Positions 15,695 to 25,195 are shown, counted from the stretch's first letter. The stretch: DNA of 64,000 nucleotides from Abyssibacter sp036156195 (GCA_036156195.1 JAYZUZ010000012.1:124001-188000); one strand, 5' to 3'. The notes: generated by a model from the letters alone, not told the origin. A program made the numbers and translations.

Positions 15695-16555
15695 ATGACA
15701 AGCAAGCAGTCAATCGTGCCGCGCAAGGGGCCGGAATTCGGGCTGGAGGCCGAGGATTTACCACGCTACTGGTTTGCGGGCGATGCCTTCAAGTCCCGAT
15801 TCTTCGATGCGATGAGCCTGCTGTTCCCCGAGGGCGAGCGGTTTTTCATTGCCTGCGTGCGCGACTTTCGTGAACAGATCACCGACCCGGTCCTGCAGCG
15901 TCAGGTCAAGGATTTCATCTACCAGGAAGGCCAGCACGGCATGGTCCATACCCAGTTCAATGAACGGATCAAGGCGCAAGGCGTCGCGGTGGATCATATC
16001 CTCAAGGAAGAACATCACTTCCTGTTCAATGTTTTCCGCAAGCGGATGTCACGTCGCTACACGCTGGCGCAAACGGCAGCGGCCGAGCACCTGACGGCAT
16101 TGATGGCGCACGGCTTTTTCGCCAAGGCCATACTCAAGGACGCAGACCCTCGTATCCGGGCCATGTATGCCTGGCACGCCGTCGAAGAGATCGAGCACAA
16201 GGCGGTGGCCTTTGATGTGTATCAACAGGTGGCCAAAGGGGGATACCTGACGCGTGTACTCGCCATGCTGCAGGTGAGTATCACGTTTCCCCTACACACC
16301 TTCTTGATCATGCGTCATATGTTCAAAGTGGACGGTCTCAAGCAGCGTGGGCGGGTCTGGCGCAGGGGGCTGTGGTGGCTGTACGGCCCTGGCGGTGTAT
16401 TCAGCGGTTTGCTGGGCCACTATCTGGCTTATTTCAAGCCAGGATTTCATCCATGGCAGGCCGGTCAGTTGGATCGCTATCAGACGTGGCGTGAAACCTA
16501 CGAAGCCACCGGGGATGCCATCGCGGCAGGGGATGTTGTCGCCAGGAGCGCGTGA
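15695..16555 (+). CDS. Predicted metal-dependent hydrolase, ferritin-like helical family
   Basis: The 286-residue protein belongs to a widespread proteobacterial family annotated as predicted metal-dependent hydrolase (PF10118-type). Carboxylate/histidine motifs typical of a di-metal helical bundle are visible: IYQEGQHGMVHTQFNE near residue 76, AAAEHLTALMAHGFF near 127, and AWHAVEEIEHKAVAFDVY near 160. No substrate is known. GAGGAG eight bases upstream supports the ATG. It is the only gene of its transcription unit, and nothing in the neighbourhood suggests a pathway. Confidence 0.8.
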   Translation: MTSKQSIVPRKGPEFGLEAEDLPRYWFAGDAFKSRFFDAMSLLFPEGERFFIACVRDFREQITDPVLQRQVKDFIYQEGQHGMVHTQFNERIKAQGVAVDHILKEEHHFLFNVFRKRMSRRYTLAQTAAAEHLTALMAHGFFAKAILKDADPRIRAMYAWHAVEEIEHKAVAFDVYQQVAKGGYLTRVLAMLQVSITFPLHTFLIMRHMFKVDGLKQRGRVWRRGLWWLYGPGGVFSGLLGHYLAYFKPGFHPWQAGQLDRYQTWRETYEATGDAIAAGDVVARSA

Positions 16556-16660
16556 CCGAAGAAAATCTCGGCCGCTTCTTGAAACTCACGTTGTGCGCCG
16601 CATGTCTCAATAGACGCGATCAAGCTCCTGGGGTCGCGCCCTTCCGCGACACGAGGCTGC

Positions 16661-18226
16661 ATGTCACCCGCCCTGGTTCATCGATATCTCGACGCCCTGC
16701 CTGCTGACAGGCTGCAGGCGTGTTCACCGCGTATGGTCGAACATGCCGCCTATTCGCTGGTAGATCCGACACCAGTGCGTGCCCCCCGGTTGTTGGCCTG
16801 GTCATCCGGACTCGCGGACCGCTTCGGGATCGCACGTCCTGATCATCGCGACTCGACCTGGCTTTCAGTACTCGCAGGCAATGCCCGGTGGCCGGGGAGT
16901 CGCCCCTACGCCAATTGTTATGGCGGCCACCAATTCGGTCATTGGGCGGGGCAACTCGGCGATGGTCGGGCCATTACGTTGGGGGAGTTCTGCGATCGGG
17001 CAGGCGACGTTTTCGAATTTCAACTCAAGGGCGCGGGTCCAACGCCCTATTCACGCGGGGCTGACGGGCGGGCCGTGTTGCGTTCTTCGCTCCGGGAATA
17101 CCTCTGCAGCGAAGCGATGCATGCTCTAGGCGTTCCCACCACGCGAGCCCTGGCCTTGGTCGGCACGGGGGAAGAGGTTGTTCGGGACATGTTTTACGAC
17201 GGAAACCCTCAGCCCGAACCCGGTGCGATCGTCTGTCGTGTCGCGCCTTCCTTCCTGCGCCTGGGCAGTTTCGAACTGCCTGCCGCCCGAGGCGATCTGG
17301 AACTGCTTCGCAAACTGGTCCACTACTGCATCAACGTCCATGAGCCGGATATCGACGCCGCCGCTCCTGATGCGATCGCGCAATGGTTCGGGGCTGTGTG
17401 CCGGCGCACCGCAGAGTTGATTGTGCACTGGACGCGCGTCGGATTCGTCCACGGCGTCATGAACACGGACAATCTGTCGATCCACGGCCTGACCATCGAC
17501 TACGGCCCCTACGGCTGGCTGGAGCCGTACGAACCGGGATGGACACCCAACACAACCGATGCACAGACACGGCGCTACTGCTTCGGCCGCCAGCCGGGCA
17601 TCGCACAGTGGAACTTGTCCCGCTTTGGCGGGGCGCTCGCTTCACTGGTGGATGACCCTGCCTCTTTGGAGGAGGGGCTGGGCGCATATACCGAGACCTA
17701 CGAAACACGCGCGCGGCAAATGTATGCCGCAAAGCTGGGGCTGCAGCGACTGGAGGGGGCGTCGGACGAGCAGCTCCTGCAGGATTTGTTCACGCTGCTT
17801 CAGCGCACCGAGACCGATTACTGTCTGTTCTTTCGCTGTCTGGCAGAGGTGCCTGGTCGCTCGGCCGATTTTGACATCCACGCCTGCTTCGAGCCTGCCT
17901 ACTACGACGCCAACGCACTGCAAAGCGACGTGGGTGTCGCCCTGAGCGCATGGCTAGACCGCTATCGGACGCGGGTCGCTGACCAGGACGACAATCGGCG
18001 GAGAGCCGCCATGCATGCCGTCAACCCACTGTACGTACCGCGGAATTATCTTGCACAGCAGGCGATTGACGCCGCTGAGCAAGGCGATTTGGGTGAGTTG
18101 GAGCGCCTGAGTACAGTGCTGTCGCAGCCATACCGGGAACAACCCGGTGCCGCGCAGTACGCGGCCCGGCGGCCGGAGTGGGCTCGTCACCGCGCTGGGT
18201 GTTCGGCCCTGTCCTGCAGCTCGTAG
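16661..18226 (+). CDS. selO: SelO/YdiU family protein AMPylase (protein adenylyltransferase)
   Basis: The 521-residue protein is a SelO pseudokinase-fold enzyme, which transfers AMP from ATP to Ser/Thr/Tyr of target proteins; the family is tied to redox-stress responses. Visible motifs are NCYGGHQFGHWAGQLGDGRA (nucleotide loop), LKGAGPTPYSRGADGRAVLR and the active-site segment FVHGVMNTDNLSIHGLTIDY. The C-terminus CSALSCSS keeps the penultimate-region Cys that replaces selenocysteine of eukaryotic SelO, with a second Cys five residues before it. Length is normal for the family. GAGG lies six bases before the ATG. Confidence 0.92.
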   Translation: MSPALVHRYLDALPADRLQACSPRMVEHAAYSLVDPTPVRAPRLLAWSSGLADRFGIARPDHRDSTWLSVLAGNARWPGSRPYANCYGGHQFGHWAGQLGDGRAITLGEFCDRAGDVFEFQLKGAGPTPYSRGADGRAVLRSSLREYLCSEAMHALGVPTTRALALVGTGEEVVRDMFYDGNPQPEPGAIVCRVAPSFLRLGSFELPAARGDLELLRKLVHYCINVHEPDIDAAAPDAIAQWFGAVCRRTAELIVHWTRVGFVHGVMNTDNLSIHGLTIDYGPYGWLEPYEPGWTPNTTDAQTRRYCFGRQPGIAQWNLSRFGGALASLVDDPASLEEGLGAYTETYETRARQMYAAKLGLQRLEGASDEQLLQDLFTLLQRTETDYCLFFRCLAEVPGRSADFDIHACFEPAYYDANALQSDVGVALSAWLDRYRTRVADQDDNRRRAAMHAVNPLYVPRNYLAQQAIDAAEQGDLGELERLSTVLSQPYREQPGAAQYAARRPEWARHRAGCSALSCSS

Positions 18227-18354
18227 CCGCAGGGTTTATATCGGTCTGAACCGCCCTGGAGCAGCGGCCTGATGCTTGATCTTGTCCGGGCGATCGGCGA
18301 CCCTTGCGGGCTGCCCATTCGGGCGGTTTTGTCGAACCTGCAAGGATTCTGGTT

Positions 18355-18843
18355 ATGACTGGAGGCGTGACACGCATTCCATTGACGGCACGCGGCGCCG
18401 AGAAGCTTCGCGACGAATTAAAGGAACTCAAGTCGGTGAGCCGGCCTGCCGTGATCAAGGCGATTGCCGAGGCACGCGAGCATGGTGACCTGAAAGAAAA
18501 TGCCGAGTACCACGCAGCGCGTGAGCAGCAAAGCTTCATTGAAGGCCGTATCGCCGAAATCGAGGCCAAGCTGTCCAACTCGCAAATCATCGACCCAACC
18601 AAGGCCAATGCCAATGGCAAGGTGATTTTTGGTGCGACCGTAGACTTGGCAGACGCCAATACGGGTGACGAGGTGACCTACCAGATCGTGGGTGAGGATG
18701 AGGCCGACATTAAGCAGGGAAGAATCTCCGTGCAGTCGCCGATCGCCCGCGCCTTGATTGGCAAGGAAGAAGGAGAGGTGGTTGATGTCGTCGTCCCCGG
18801 CGGCACTCGGGAGCTGGAGATTGTCGAGGTTCGCTACCAGTGA
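18355..18843 (+). CDS. greA: Transcription elongation factor GreA
   Basis: A 162-residue GreA. The N-terminal coiled coil contains the conserved AREHGDLKENAEYHAAREQQ (about residues 39-58), whose acidic tip enters the RNA polymerase secondary channel to stimulate transcript cleavage. The C-terminal FKBP-like domain has ISVQSPIARALIGKEEGEVV. The ATG at 18355 follows AAGGATTC and fits the family start; the frame is open 17 codons upstream from a TTG. Its stop overlaps yhbY as GTGA. It leads the conserved housekeeping block. Confidence 0.95.
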   Translation: MTGGVTRIPLTARGAEKLRDELKELKSVSRPAVIKAIAEAREHGDLKENAEYHAAREQQSFIEGRIAEIEAKLSNSQIIDPTKANANGKVIFGATVDLADANTGDEVTYQIVGEDEADIKQGRISVQSPIARALIGKEEGEVVDVVVPGGTRELEIVEVRYQ

Positions 18844-19148
18844 AATCGCTGACCTCGTCTCAGCGGCAACTGCTGCGCGCATCGGCGCATCACCTCAACG
18901 TGGTTCTGCAGACCGGCGCGCGCGGTTTGACGCCCGAGTTCATTGCCGAGGCTGAAGTAGCACTCGCACACCACGAGTTGGTCAAGTTCAAGCTGGTGGC
19001 GGCAGAGTCGGAGGACCGCAAGGCCATGGCTGGAGAACTCTGTGAGGCACTCGACGCTGTACTGGTCCAGCACATTGGCCATGTGGCTGTGTTGTACCGA
19101 GAGAACAAGGAACGCGCTCGATTCCGCGACCAATTGCGTCGCGCCTGA
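18840..19148 (+). CDS. yhbY: YhbY/CRM-domain RNA-binding protein
   Basis: This is a 102-residue protein of the YhbY (CRM domain) family, which binds pre-50S ribosomal RNA. Visible motifs include LTSSQRQLLRASAHHLNVVL at the N-terminus and IGHVAVLYRENKE at the C-terminus, where the GxxG-type RNA-binding loop of the family is represented by QTGARGLT. It starts at GTG, overlapping the greA stop by four bases, and lies 16 bases before rlmE, which modifies 23S rRNA. Both neighbours therefore act on the large ribosomal subunit. Confidence 0.92.
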   Translation: MKSLTSSQRQLLRASAHHLNVVLQTGARGLTPEFIAEAEVALAHHELVKFKLVAAESEDRKAMAGELCEALDAVLVQHIGHVAVLYRENKERARFRDQLRRA

Positions 19149-19164
19149 CAGCTGACCGGCCGCC

Positions 19165-19797
19165 ATGGGTCACAAACGCCGTTCTGCATCCAGCCGACGC
19201 TGGCTGTCCGAGCATGAGTCTGATCAGTACGTACAACGGGCGCGGGCAGAAGGCTGGCGCTCCAGGGCGGTCTTCAAGCTGGAAGAGCTGGATCAGCGGG
19301 ACCGCCTGTTGCGGTCGGGCATGCGTATTGTGGATCTTGGTGCTGCACCAGGCGGTTGGACGCAATACTGTGTCAAGCGCTGTGGTGGCCGTACAACCGT
19401 CATCGGCATCGATCTGCTGCCCATCGATCCATTGCCCGGTAGCGTGTTGATCCAGAACGATTTTGAATCTGACGAGGGGCTGGCCGCACTCGAGGCCGCA
19501 TTGAACGGACAGCGGGTGGACCTTGTCTTATCCGACATGGCCCCCAACATCAGTGGGATTGCGTCTGCCGATCAGGCGCGAGCAACGAGTCTGGTGGAAC
19601 TGGCGCTGGACTTTTGTGATCGCCAACTGGGATCCGGTGGCGATTTTGTGGCCAAGGCCTTTCAGGGCGAGGGTTTCGACCCCTGGTTGACGCAGGTCAG
19701 GGAGCGCTTCGAAAAAGTGTCTATCCGCAAGCCTGCTGCCTCGCGCGCGCGCAGCCGTGAGGTGTACGTAGTGGCGAGAAACTTTCGCCTGGGCTAG
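19165..19797 (+). CDS. rlmE: 23S rRNA 2'-O-ribose methyltransferase RlmE (FtsJ/RrmJ)
   Basis: The 210-residue protein is RlmE, which methylates the 2'-O of U2552 in 23S rRNA using S-adenosylmethionine. The SAM site is VDLGAAPGGWTQY near residue 57. The catalytic K-D-K-E set is represented by Lys in RAVFKLEELD, Asp in LSDMAPNISG, Lys in FVAKAFQGEGF and Glu in SREVYVVA. Length is standard. It precedes ftsH, as in Escherichia coli. Confidence 0.96.
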   Translation: MGHKRRSASSRRWLSEHESDQYVQRARAEGWRSRAVFKLEELDQRDRLLRSGMRIVDLGAAPGGWTQYCVKRCGGRTTVIGIDLLPIDPLPGSVLIQNDFESDEGLAALEAALNGQRVDLVLSDMAPNISGIASADQARATSLVELALDFCDRQLGSGGDFVAKAFQGEGFDPWLTQVRERFEKVSIRKPAASRARSREVYVVARNFRLG

Positions 19798-19853
19798 GGT
19801 CCGTCTGTAACGCATCGAACCTGTTGTTGAGCGATGCGATGTGAGGTTTTAAC

Positions 19854-21794
19854 TTGAATGATTTAGCAAAGAATCTGCTGCTCTGGGTCGTGATCGCCGT
19901 CGTACTGATGAGCGTGTTTTCCAGTTTTCAGCAGAGCAGCTCGTCCCGCACGCCGCTGCAGTATTCCGAATTCCTGGACAAGGTGGATCAGGGCGCGGTG
20001 AGTTCAGTCACCTTGCAGGGGCAGACCATCTACGGCCAGCTATCCAGCGGGCAACAGTTTGAAGCCTTCAACCCGGAGACCGACAACGGTCCATTGATCG
20101 GCACACTGCGTGACAAGGACGTGGTGATCGAGGGCAAGCCCCCTGAGCGCCAATCGTTCCTGATGCAGCTGTTCATCTCATCGTTCCCCATCCTGCTGCT
20201 GATTGGCGTGTGGATTTATTTCATGCGGCAGATGCAGGGCGGCGGCGGGGGCCGGGGCGCCATGAGCTTTGGTAAAAGCAAGGCGCGGATGCTCTCGGCC
20301 GATCAGGTCAAGATCACATTCAGCGATGTTGCAGGCTGCGAAGAAGCCAAGAGCGAAGTCGTGGAGTTGGTTGATTTTCTGCGAGACCCGACGAAGTTTC
20401 AGCGCCTGGGTGGCAAGATTCCGCGTGGCGTATTGATGGTGGGTTCTCCGGGTACAGGCAAAACCCTGCTCGCCAAGGCGATTGCCGGCGAGGCCGGCGT
20501 GCCGTTCTTCACCATCTCGGGCTCGGATTTTGTCGAGATGTTTGTCGGCGTGGGCGCCTCGCGCGTTCGCGACATGTTCGAACAAGCAAAGAAACATTCG
20601 CCCTGCATCATTTTCATTGACGAGATCGATGCCGTTGGCCGCCAGCGCGGCGCCGGCCTGGGGGGCGGGCATGACGAACGTGAGCAGACGCTGAACCAGT
20701 TGTTGGTGGAGATGGACGGCTTTGAGGGCAGCGAAGGCGTGATCGTCATCGCCGCGACCAACCGCCCTGATGTGCTCGACCCGGCATTGCTGCGCCCGGG
20801 GCGTTTCGACCGGCAGGTTGTTGTCCCGTTGCCGGATGTCCGCGGTCGAGAACAAATCCTTAAAGTGCACATGCGGACCGTGCCGCTGGCGGCGAACGTC
20901 AAGCCGGGTGTGATTGCCCGTGCCACGCCAGGCTTTTCCGGCGCGGATCTGGCGAATCTGGTCAATGAGGCAGCGTTGTTTGCCGCGCGGGCCGACAAGA
21001 AACTTGTCGATCACGATGATTTCGAAAAGGCCAAAGACAAAATCATGATGGGCGCGGAGCGCAAATCCATGGTGATGTCAGACGAGGACAAAAAGCTGAC
21101 GGCGTACCACGAAGCCGGGCATGCCATCGTCGGCCTTACCGTGCCCGAGCACGACCCGGTGTACAAAGTCACCATCATCCCCAGAGGACGCGCCTTGGGC
21201 GTGACGATGTTCCTGCCTGAGGACGATCGCTATAGCTACACGAAGCAGTATCTCAATTCGCAGATCTGCTCCTTGTTCGGTGGTCGCTTGGCCGAAGAAC
21301 TGATTTTCGGTCTGGATCGCGTGACTACAGGCGCCTCCAATGACATCGAGCGCGCAACGGAAATCGCCCGCAACATGGTCACCAAATGGGGGCTGTCGGA
21401 AAAAATGGGCCCGTTGACGTACTCGGAGGACGACGGCGAAGTATTCCTGGGGCGCTCGGTGACCCAGCAGAAGAATGTGTCAGACGAAACCGCACATGCG
21501 ATTGACAGCGAAATCCGCCAGGTCATCGACACCAACTATGGTCGTGCCAAGCAGATTCTTGTTGATCACATGGATGAACTGCATGCGATGGCTGCCGCAC
21601 TGATGAAGTACGAAACCATCGACAGTGATCAGATCGCCGACATCATGGCGGGTCGCGAACCGGGGCCGCCGTCAAACTGGCAAGACCCCGATTCGGATCT
21701 GCCATCAGGTGGTGCCGGTGCCTCCAGCGCTGAGCCTAACAAGGCGCGCCCGACACCGGAATCAGGCGTCGGCGGGCCAGCCGAGCAGCATTGA
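19854..21794 (+). CDS. ftsH: ATP-dependent zinc metalloprotease FtsH
   Basis: The 646-residue inner-membrane protease FtsH degrades misfolded membrane proteins and regulators. It has two membrane segments (residues 6-24 and 104-124) around a periplasmic domain. The AAA module carries Walker A GSPGTGKT (197-204), Walker B IIFIDEIDAVG and the second region of homology TNRPDVLDPALLRPGRFD. The M41 zinc site HEAGH lies near residue 418. It begins at TTG with GAGG upstream; Escherichia coli ftsH also uses TTG. The C-terminal tail is Pro/Ser-rich. A stable hairpin separates it from folP. Confidence 0.97.
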   Translation: MNDLAKNLLLWVVIAVVLMSVFSSFQQSSSSRTPLQYSEFLDKVDQGAVSSVTLQGQTIYGQLSSGQQFEAFNPETDNGPLIGTLRDKDVVIEGKPPERQSFLMQLFISSFPILLLIGVWIYFMRQMQGGGGGRGAMSFGKSKARMLSADQVKITFSDVAGCEEAKSEVVELVDFLRDPTKFQRLGGKIPRGVLMVGSPGTGKTLLAKAIAGEAGVPFFTISGSDFVEMFVGVGASRVRDMFEQAKKHSPCIIFIDEIDAVGRQRGAGLGGGHDEREQTLNQLLVEMDGFEGSEGVIVIAATNRPDVLDPALLRPGRFDRQVVVPLPDVRGREQILKVHMRTVPLAANVKPGVIARATPGFSGADLANLVNEAALFAARADKKLVDHDDFEKAKDKIMMGAERKSMVMSDEDKKLTAYHEAGHAIVGLTVPEHDPVYKVTIIPRGRALGVTMFLPEDDRYSYTKQYLNSQICSLFGGRLAEELIFGLDRVTTGASNDIERATEIARNMVTKWGLSEKMGPLTYSEDDGEVFLGRSVTQQKNVSDETAHAIDSEIRQVIDTNYGRAKQILVDHMDELHAMAAALMKYETIDSDQIADIMAGREPGPPSNWQDPDSDLPSGGAGASSAEPNKARPTPESGVGGPAEQH

Positions 21795-21819
21795 TCCAAC
21801 GACTTTCCAGCAAGCGACA

Positions 21820-21840
21820 GCGGCGCCTTGAGGGCGCCGC
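21820..21840 (+). promoter_or_regulatory. Stable intergenic hairpin between ftsH and folP
   Basis: GCGGCGCC, loop TTGAG, then GGCGCCGC forms a perfect eight-pair GC stem 26 bases after the ftsH stop. It is followed by TTGTC rather than a U-run. It may weaken transcription into folP or mark mRNA processing. It would also hide a ribosome site for the TTG at 21841, favouring the GTG at 21859 as the folP start. Confidence 0.5.
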
Positions 21841-21858
21841 TTGTCATTGGGGCAGACT

Positions 21859-22665
21859 GTGCTGAACAAGGCTGTTGCCATCATGGGGGTGCTGAACATC
21901 ACCCCGGATTCCTTTTCGGATGGGGGACGCTACCTGTCTGTGGCGGCTGCCCTGGCGCAGGCTGAAGCACTCGTGACCGCCGGCGCGGATATTCTGGATA
22001 TCGGCGGCGAATCGACGCGTCCGGGCGCTTCGGAGGTCAGCGAAGCCGAGGAGATCGACCGTGTCGTGCCGGTGATCCAGGCAGTGCGACAACGATTGGA
22101 TGTCACCATTTCCGTTGATACGCGCAAGCCATCCGTCATGCGCGCCGCGGTGGCGGCGGGTGCTCACTGGATTAACGATGTCGAAGCGCTGCGGGCACCT
22201 GGCGCGCTGGATGCAGCCGTCGAGCTTGATGTTCCCGTCTGCCTGATGCATATGCAGGGCCAGCCGGGGACGATGCAGAAAGCACCAAGCTACACCGATG
22301 TCACTACGGAAGTGACTGAATTTCTTCTGGAACGCGCGCGTGCATGTGTGCGTGCGGGTCTGCACCCAGACCGCATTCTGCTGGACCCCGGCTTCGGTTT
22401 TGGAAAAACGCTGGCGCATAATACAACCCTGTTCCAGGGGCTTCCGACCTTGGTTGCACAGGGCTATCCCGTGCTGATTGGCGTGTCCCGCAAGCGAATG
22501 CTGGGCGAGCTACTGGACGAACCGGAGCCGGAAGGACGTGTACTGGGTGGGGCCGTCGCCGCCGTGCTAGCGCTTCAATACGGTGCGCGCGTCGTCCGCA
22601 CACATGATGTGAAGGAGACCGCCCAGGCCATTCGGATATTGAATGCCCTGGCGCCAATACAATGA
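21859..22665 (+). CDS. folP: Dihydropteroate synthase
   Basis: The 268-residue enzyme joins p-aminobenzoate to the pterin diphosphate in folate synthesis. The family signatures are MGVLNITPDSFSDGGRY near the N-terminus and DIGGESTRPGA, with LLDPGFGFGKT and GVSRKRMLG further on. The GTG start at 21859 has GGGG six bases upstream; an in-frame TTG at 21841 lies directly against a stable hairpin and is less likely. The stop overlaps glmM as ATGA. The p-aminobenzoate genes pabB and pabC lie elsewhere in this window. Confidence 0.95.
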   Translation: MLNKAVAIMGVLNITPDSFSDGGRYLSVAAALAQAEALVTAGADILDIGGESTRPGASEVSEAEEIDRVVPVIQAVRQRLDVTISVDTRKPSVMRAAVAAGAHWINDVEALRAPGALDAAVELDVPVCLMHMQGQPGTMQKAPSYTDVTTEVTEFLLERARACVRAGLHPDRILLDPGFGFGKTLAHNTTLFQGLPTLVAQGYPVLIGVSRKRMLGELLDEPEPEGRVLGGAVAAVLALQYGARVVRTHDVKETAQAIRILNALAPIQ

Positions 22666-24014
22666 GTAATCGTCGCTATTTTGGGACTGATGGCATACGC
22701 GGTCGCGTAGGCCAGGGCGCTATGACCCCCGAGTTCATGCTCCGGCTCGGCTGGGCCGTGGGAGAGCATCTGCGGCACACGGCTGGCCGCAGCAAGGTGG
22801 TTATTGGAAAAGACACGAGGTTATCTGGCTATCTCTTTGAATCTGCTTTAGAAGCAGGGTTTGCATCGGCTGGGATCGACGTCATGCTCGTTGGCCCGAT
22901 GCCGACGCCCGCCATTGCCTATTTGACCAGCACGTTCCGCGCCCAGGTTGGCGTTGTCGTCAGCGCTTCGCACAATCCGCACTACGACAACGGCATCAAG
23001 CTTTTTGGCGCTAACGGCCGCAAACTGCCGGACGCGGATGAACTCGCGATCGAGGCAGCCTTGGACCATCCGATGACCTGCGTGGCTCCGGAAGCGGTGG
23101 GCCGGGCGCGGCGGATCGTCGATGCCGGCGGACGCTATGTGGAGTTCTGCAAGAGCACGTACCGCTCGCCCGCTGCGCTGCATGGGCTACGGGTGGCCGT
23201 GGATTGTGGCAACGGGGCCACGTACCACGTGGCTGGAGACGTGCTCCGGGAACTGGGTGCGCAGGTCACGGAACTTGCGGTGAAGCCTGACGGCTTCAAC
23301 ATCAATCAGGGCTGTGGGGCCACCGATCTGGCGCTGCTGCAACGAACTGTCCAGGAACAGCAATTGGATCTCGGCATTGCCTTCGACGGCGATGGCGACC
23401 GATGCATTATGGTGACGCGTAGCGGTCAGGTGATCGATGGCGACCAGCTCGTCTACGTAATTGCAGCTTCGCGCAAAGCCCGCAAGAAGCTGCGTGGCCC
23501 GGTGGTCGGCACGTTGATGACCAACCTGGGGGTCGAGCAGGCACTTCAAGCCCAAGGCATTCAGTTTATCCGCGCCAAGGTGGGTGATCGTTATGTCATG
23601 GAACAGCTTGTCGCTCACGATGGCCTGATCGGCGGCGAATCATCGGGGCATGTGATCTGCCTGGACCGGACCAGTACCGGTGACGGCATTGTCACTGCGT
23701 TACAGGTCCTGGCGGTCATCATGAACTCGGGCCGCTCACTTGAGGAGCTGGTCGAACCGATCCATCTTTACCCGCAGTTGCTGGTCAATGTCCGTCTGGA
23801 GGCCGGCGATGCCCAGGCCATCGTCAATGCTGACAGCGTGCAGGCGGCCAAAGCCGAAGTGGAGCAATCCCTCGGCAACGCGGGCCGGGTGTTGCTGCGC
23901 CCATCGGGTACCGAACCAGTCATCCGGGTGATGGTCGAGGGCGAGGACGGCGCGATCGTCAAGCAACACGCAGAACACATTGCAGACGCGGTGCGTCAGG
24001 CCAACCTGGCCTGA
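22662..24014 (+). CDS. glmM: Phosphoglucosamine mutase
   Basis: The 450-residue enzyme converts glucosamine 6-phosphate to glucosamine 1-phosphate for UDP-GlcNAc, and so for peptidoglycan and lipid A. The start reads YFGTDGIRGRVG. The phosphoserine loop is VVVSASHNPHYDNGIK near residue 100, the metal loop DGDGDRC near 243, the sugar loop GGESSGH near 326, and the phosphate-binding loop RPSGTEPVIRVMVEG is near the C-terminus. All expected elements are present. It overlaps folP by four bases. Confidence 0.97.
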   Translation: MSNRRYFGTDGIRGRVGQGAMTPEFMLRLGWAVGEHLRHTAGRSKVVIGKDTRLSGYLFESALEAGFASAGIDVMLVGPMPTPAIAYLTSTFRAQVGVVVSASHNPHYDNGIKLFGANGRKLPDADELAIEAALDHPMTCVAPEAVGRARRIVDAGGRYVEFCKSTYRSPAALHGLRVAVDCGNGATYHVAGDVLRELGAQVTELAVKPDGFNINQGCGATDLALLQRTVQEQQLDLGIAFDGDGDRCIMVTRSGQVIDGDQLVYVIAASRKARKKLRGPVVGTLMTNLGVEQALQAQGIQFIRAKVGDRYVMEQLVAHDGLIGGESSGHVICLDRTSTGDGIVTALQVLAVIMNSGRSLEELVEPIHLYPQLLVNVRLEAGDAQAIVNADSVQAAKAEVEQSLGNAGRVLLRPSGTEPVIRVMVEGEDGAIVKQHAEHIADAVRQANLA

Positions 24015-24066
24015 GCAAACGTCTTCATTTCATCTCTAGTCTGGATTGATATTCACAGGAAACAAC

Positions 24067-24822
24067 ATGACACGACCCACAATCGTCGCCGGCAACTGGA
24101 AGATGCACGGCAGTCTGGGCATGGCGGAAAGTCTTGCAGAGGCCATCGCTGAAGGCGCGGCCGACACCACGGCCAAACTCATTGTCTGTCCGCCGTACCC
24201 CTACCTGGAGGCGGTGGTTCGCTCACTCGGTGATTCCGACGTCCACGTGGGTGGTCAGAATCTGGCTGATCAGCCGGATTCCGGTGCATACACGGGAGAG
24301 GTCAGCGGTGCCATGCTGCGGGATATCGGCTGTTGGCACGTGATTGTGGGTCATTCAGAGCGTCGAAGCCTGTACGGTGAAACCAACGAGCAGGTGGCCA
24401 TCAAGTTTGGCCTGGCCCGTGACGCAGGCCTGGTCCCGATTCTCTGTGTGGGCGAAACCCTGGAAGAGCGCGAGCAGGGTCAGATGGAGGCCGTGCTTAA
24501 AGCGCAGATTGACGCTGTCATCACGCGGCACGGCGTCGACGCGTTGCAGGACGCAATACTCGCGTACGAGCCTGTGTGGGCCATTGGGACAGGCAAGACG
24601 GCATCGCCGGAGCAAGCACAGGCTGCCCACGCATTCCTGCGCGAACAGGTCGCTGCGCACAATGCTACAATTGCCGGCGCGTTGCCCATTTTGTATGGCG
24701 GCAGCGTCAAGCCCGGCAACGCGCCGGAACTGTTTGCTCAACCTGATGTGGATGGCGGCCTGATCGGCGGAGCGTCGCTCAAGTCGGAAGACTTTCTTGC
24801 CATAGCCGCAGCTGCATCCTGA
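24067..24822 (+). CDS. tpiA: Triosephosphate isomerase
   Basis: The 251-residue glycolytic enzyme interconverts dihydroxyacetone phosphate and glyceraldehyde 3-phosphate. Catalytic residues are seen as Lys in AGNWKMHG (near residue 11), His in VIVGHSERR (near 95) and Glu in AYEPVWAIGTGK (near 167). The phosphate loop LYGGSVKPGN is intact. The ATG at 24067 follows AGGAAAC; a TTG seven codons upstream is rejected. It lies between glmM and secG, an order common in Gammaproteobacteria. Confidence 0.96.
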   Translation: MTRPTIVAGNWKMHGSLGMAESLAEAIAEGAADTTAKLIVCPPYPYLEAVVRSLGDSDVHVGGQNLADQPDSGAYTGEVSGAMLRDIGCWHVIVGHSERRSLYGETNEQVAIKFGLARDAGLVPILCVGETLEEREQGQMEAVLKAQIDAVITRHGVDALQDAILAYEPVWAIGTGKTASPEQAQAAHAFLREQVAAHNATIAGALPILYGGSVKPGNAPELFAQPDVDGGLIGGASLKSEDFLAIAAAAS

Positions 24823-24837
24823 TCACCGTTTCCAATC

Positions 24838-25182
24838 ATGTACACAGTCTTAGTTGTCGTCCAGGTCATCTTGGCACTGGGCATTATCGCGCTGGTGTTT
24901 CTTCAGCAGGGCAAGGGTGCCGAAGCCGGGGCCGCATTTGGTAGCGGCGCGTCCGGCACCGTTTTCGGATCCCGAGGCTCTGCAAACTTCCTGTCCCGCG
25001 CAACGGCTATCTCCGCCGCACTCTTTTTCGCCGTCAGTCTTTCTCTGGCCTACCTAGTGAGCCAGCGGCATGAATCCAGCAGTGTGGTGGATCGTGTTCA
25101 GCAGCCGTTGCCAGCCGATGAGGCTGAACCGGCGGTGATTCCGGAGCCCGAGCCGGAAACAACTGAGGACATTCCGGAATAA
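24838..25182 (+). CDS. secG: Protein translocase subunit SecG
   Basis: A 114-residue inner-membrane subunit of the SecYEG channel. Two hydrophobic segments (residues 3-23 and about 53-72) flank the conserved QQGKGAEAGAAFGSGASGTVFGS loop, whose central part is the family hallmark. The C-terminal tail is acidic and Pro/Glu-rich. It is followed 47 bases later by tRNA-Leu, the same order as in Escherichia coli. Confidence 0.95.
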   Translation: MYTVLVVVQVILALGIIALVFLQQGKGAEAGAAFGSGASGTVFGSRGSANFLSRATAISAALFFAVSLSLAYLVSQRHESSSVVDRVQQPLPADEAEPAVIPEPEPETTEDIPE

Positions 25183-25195
25183 CGGGTTCCTTTTT

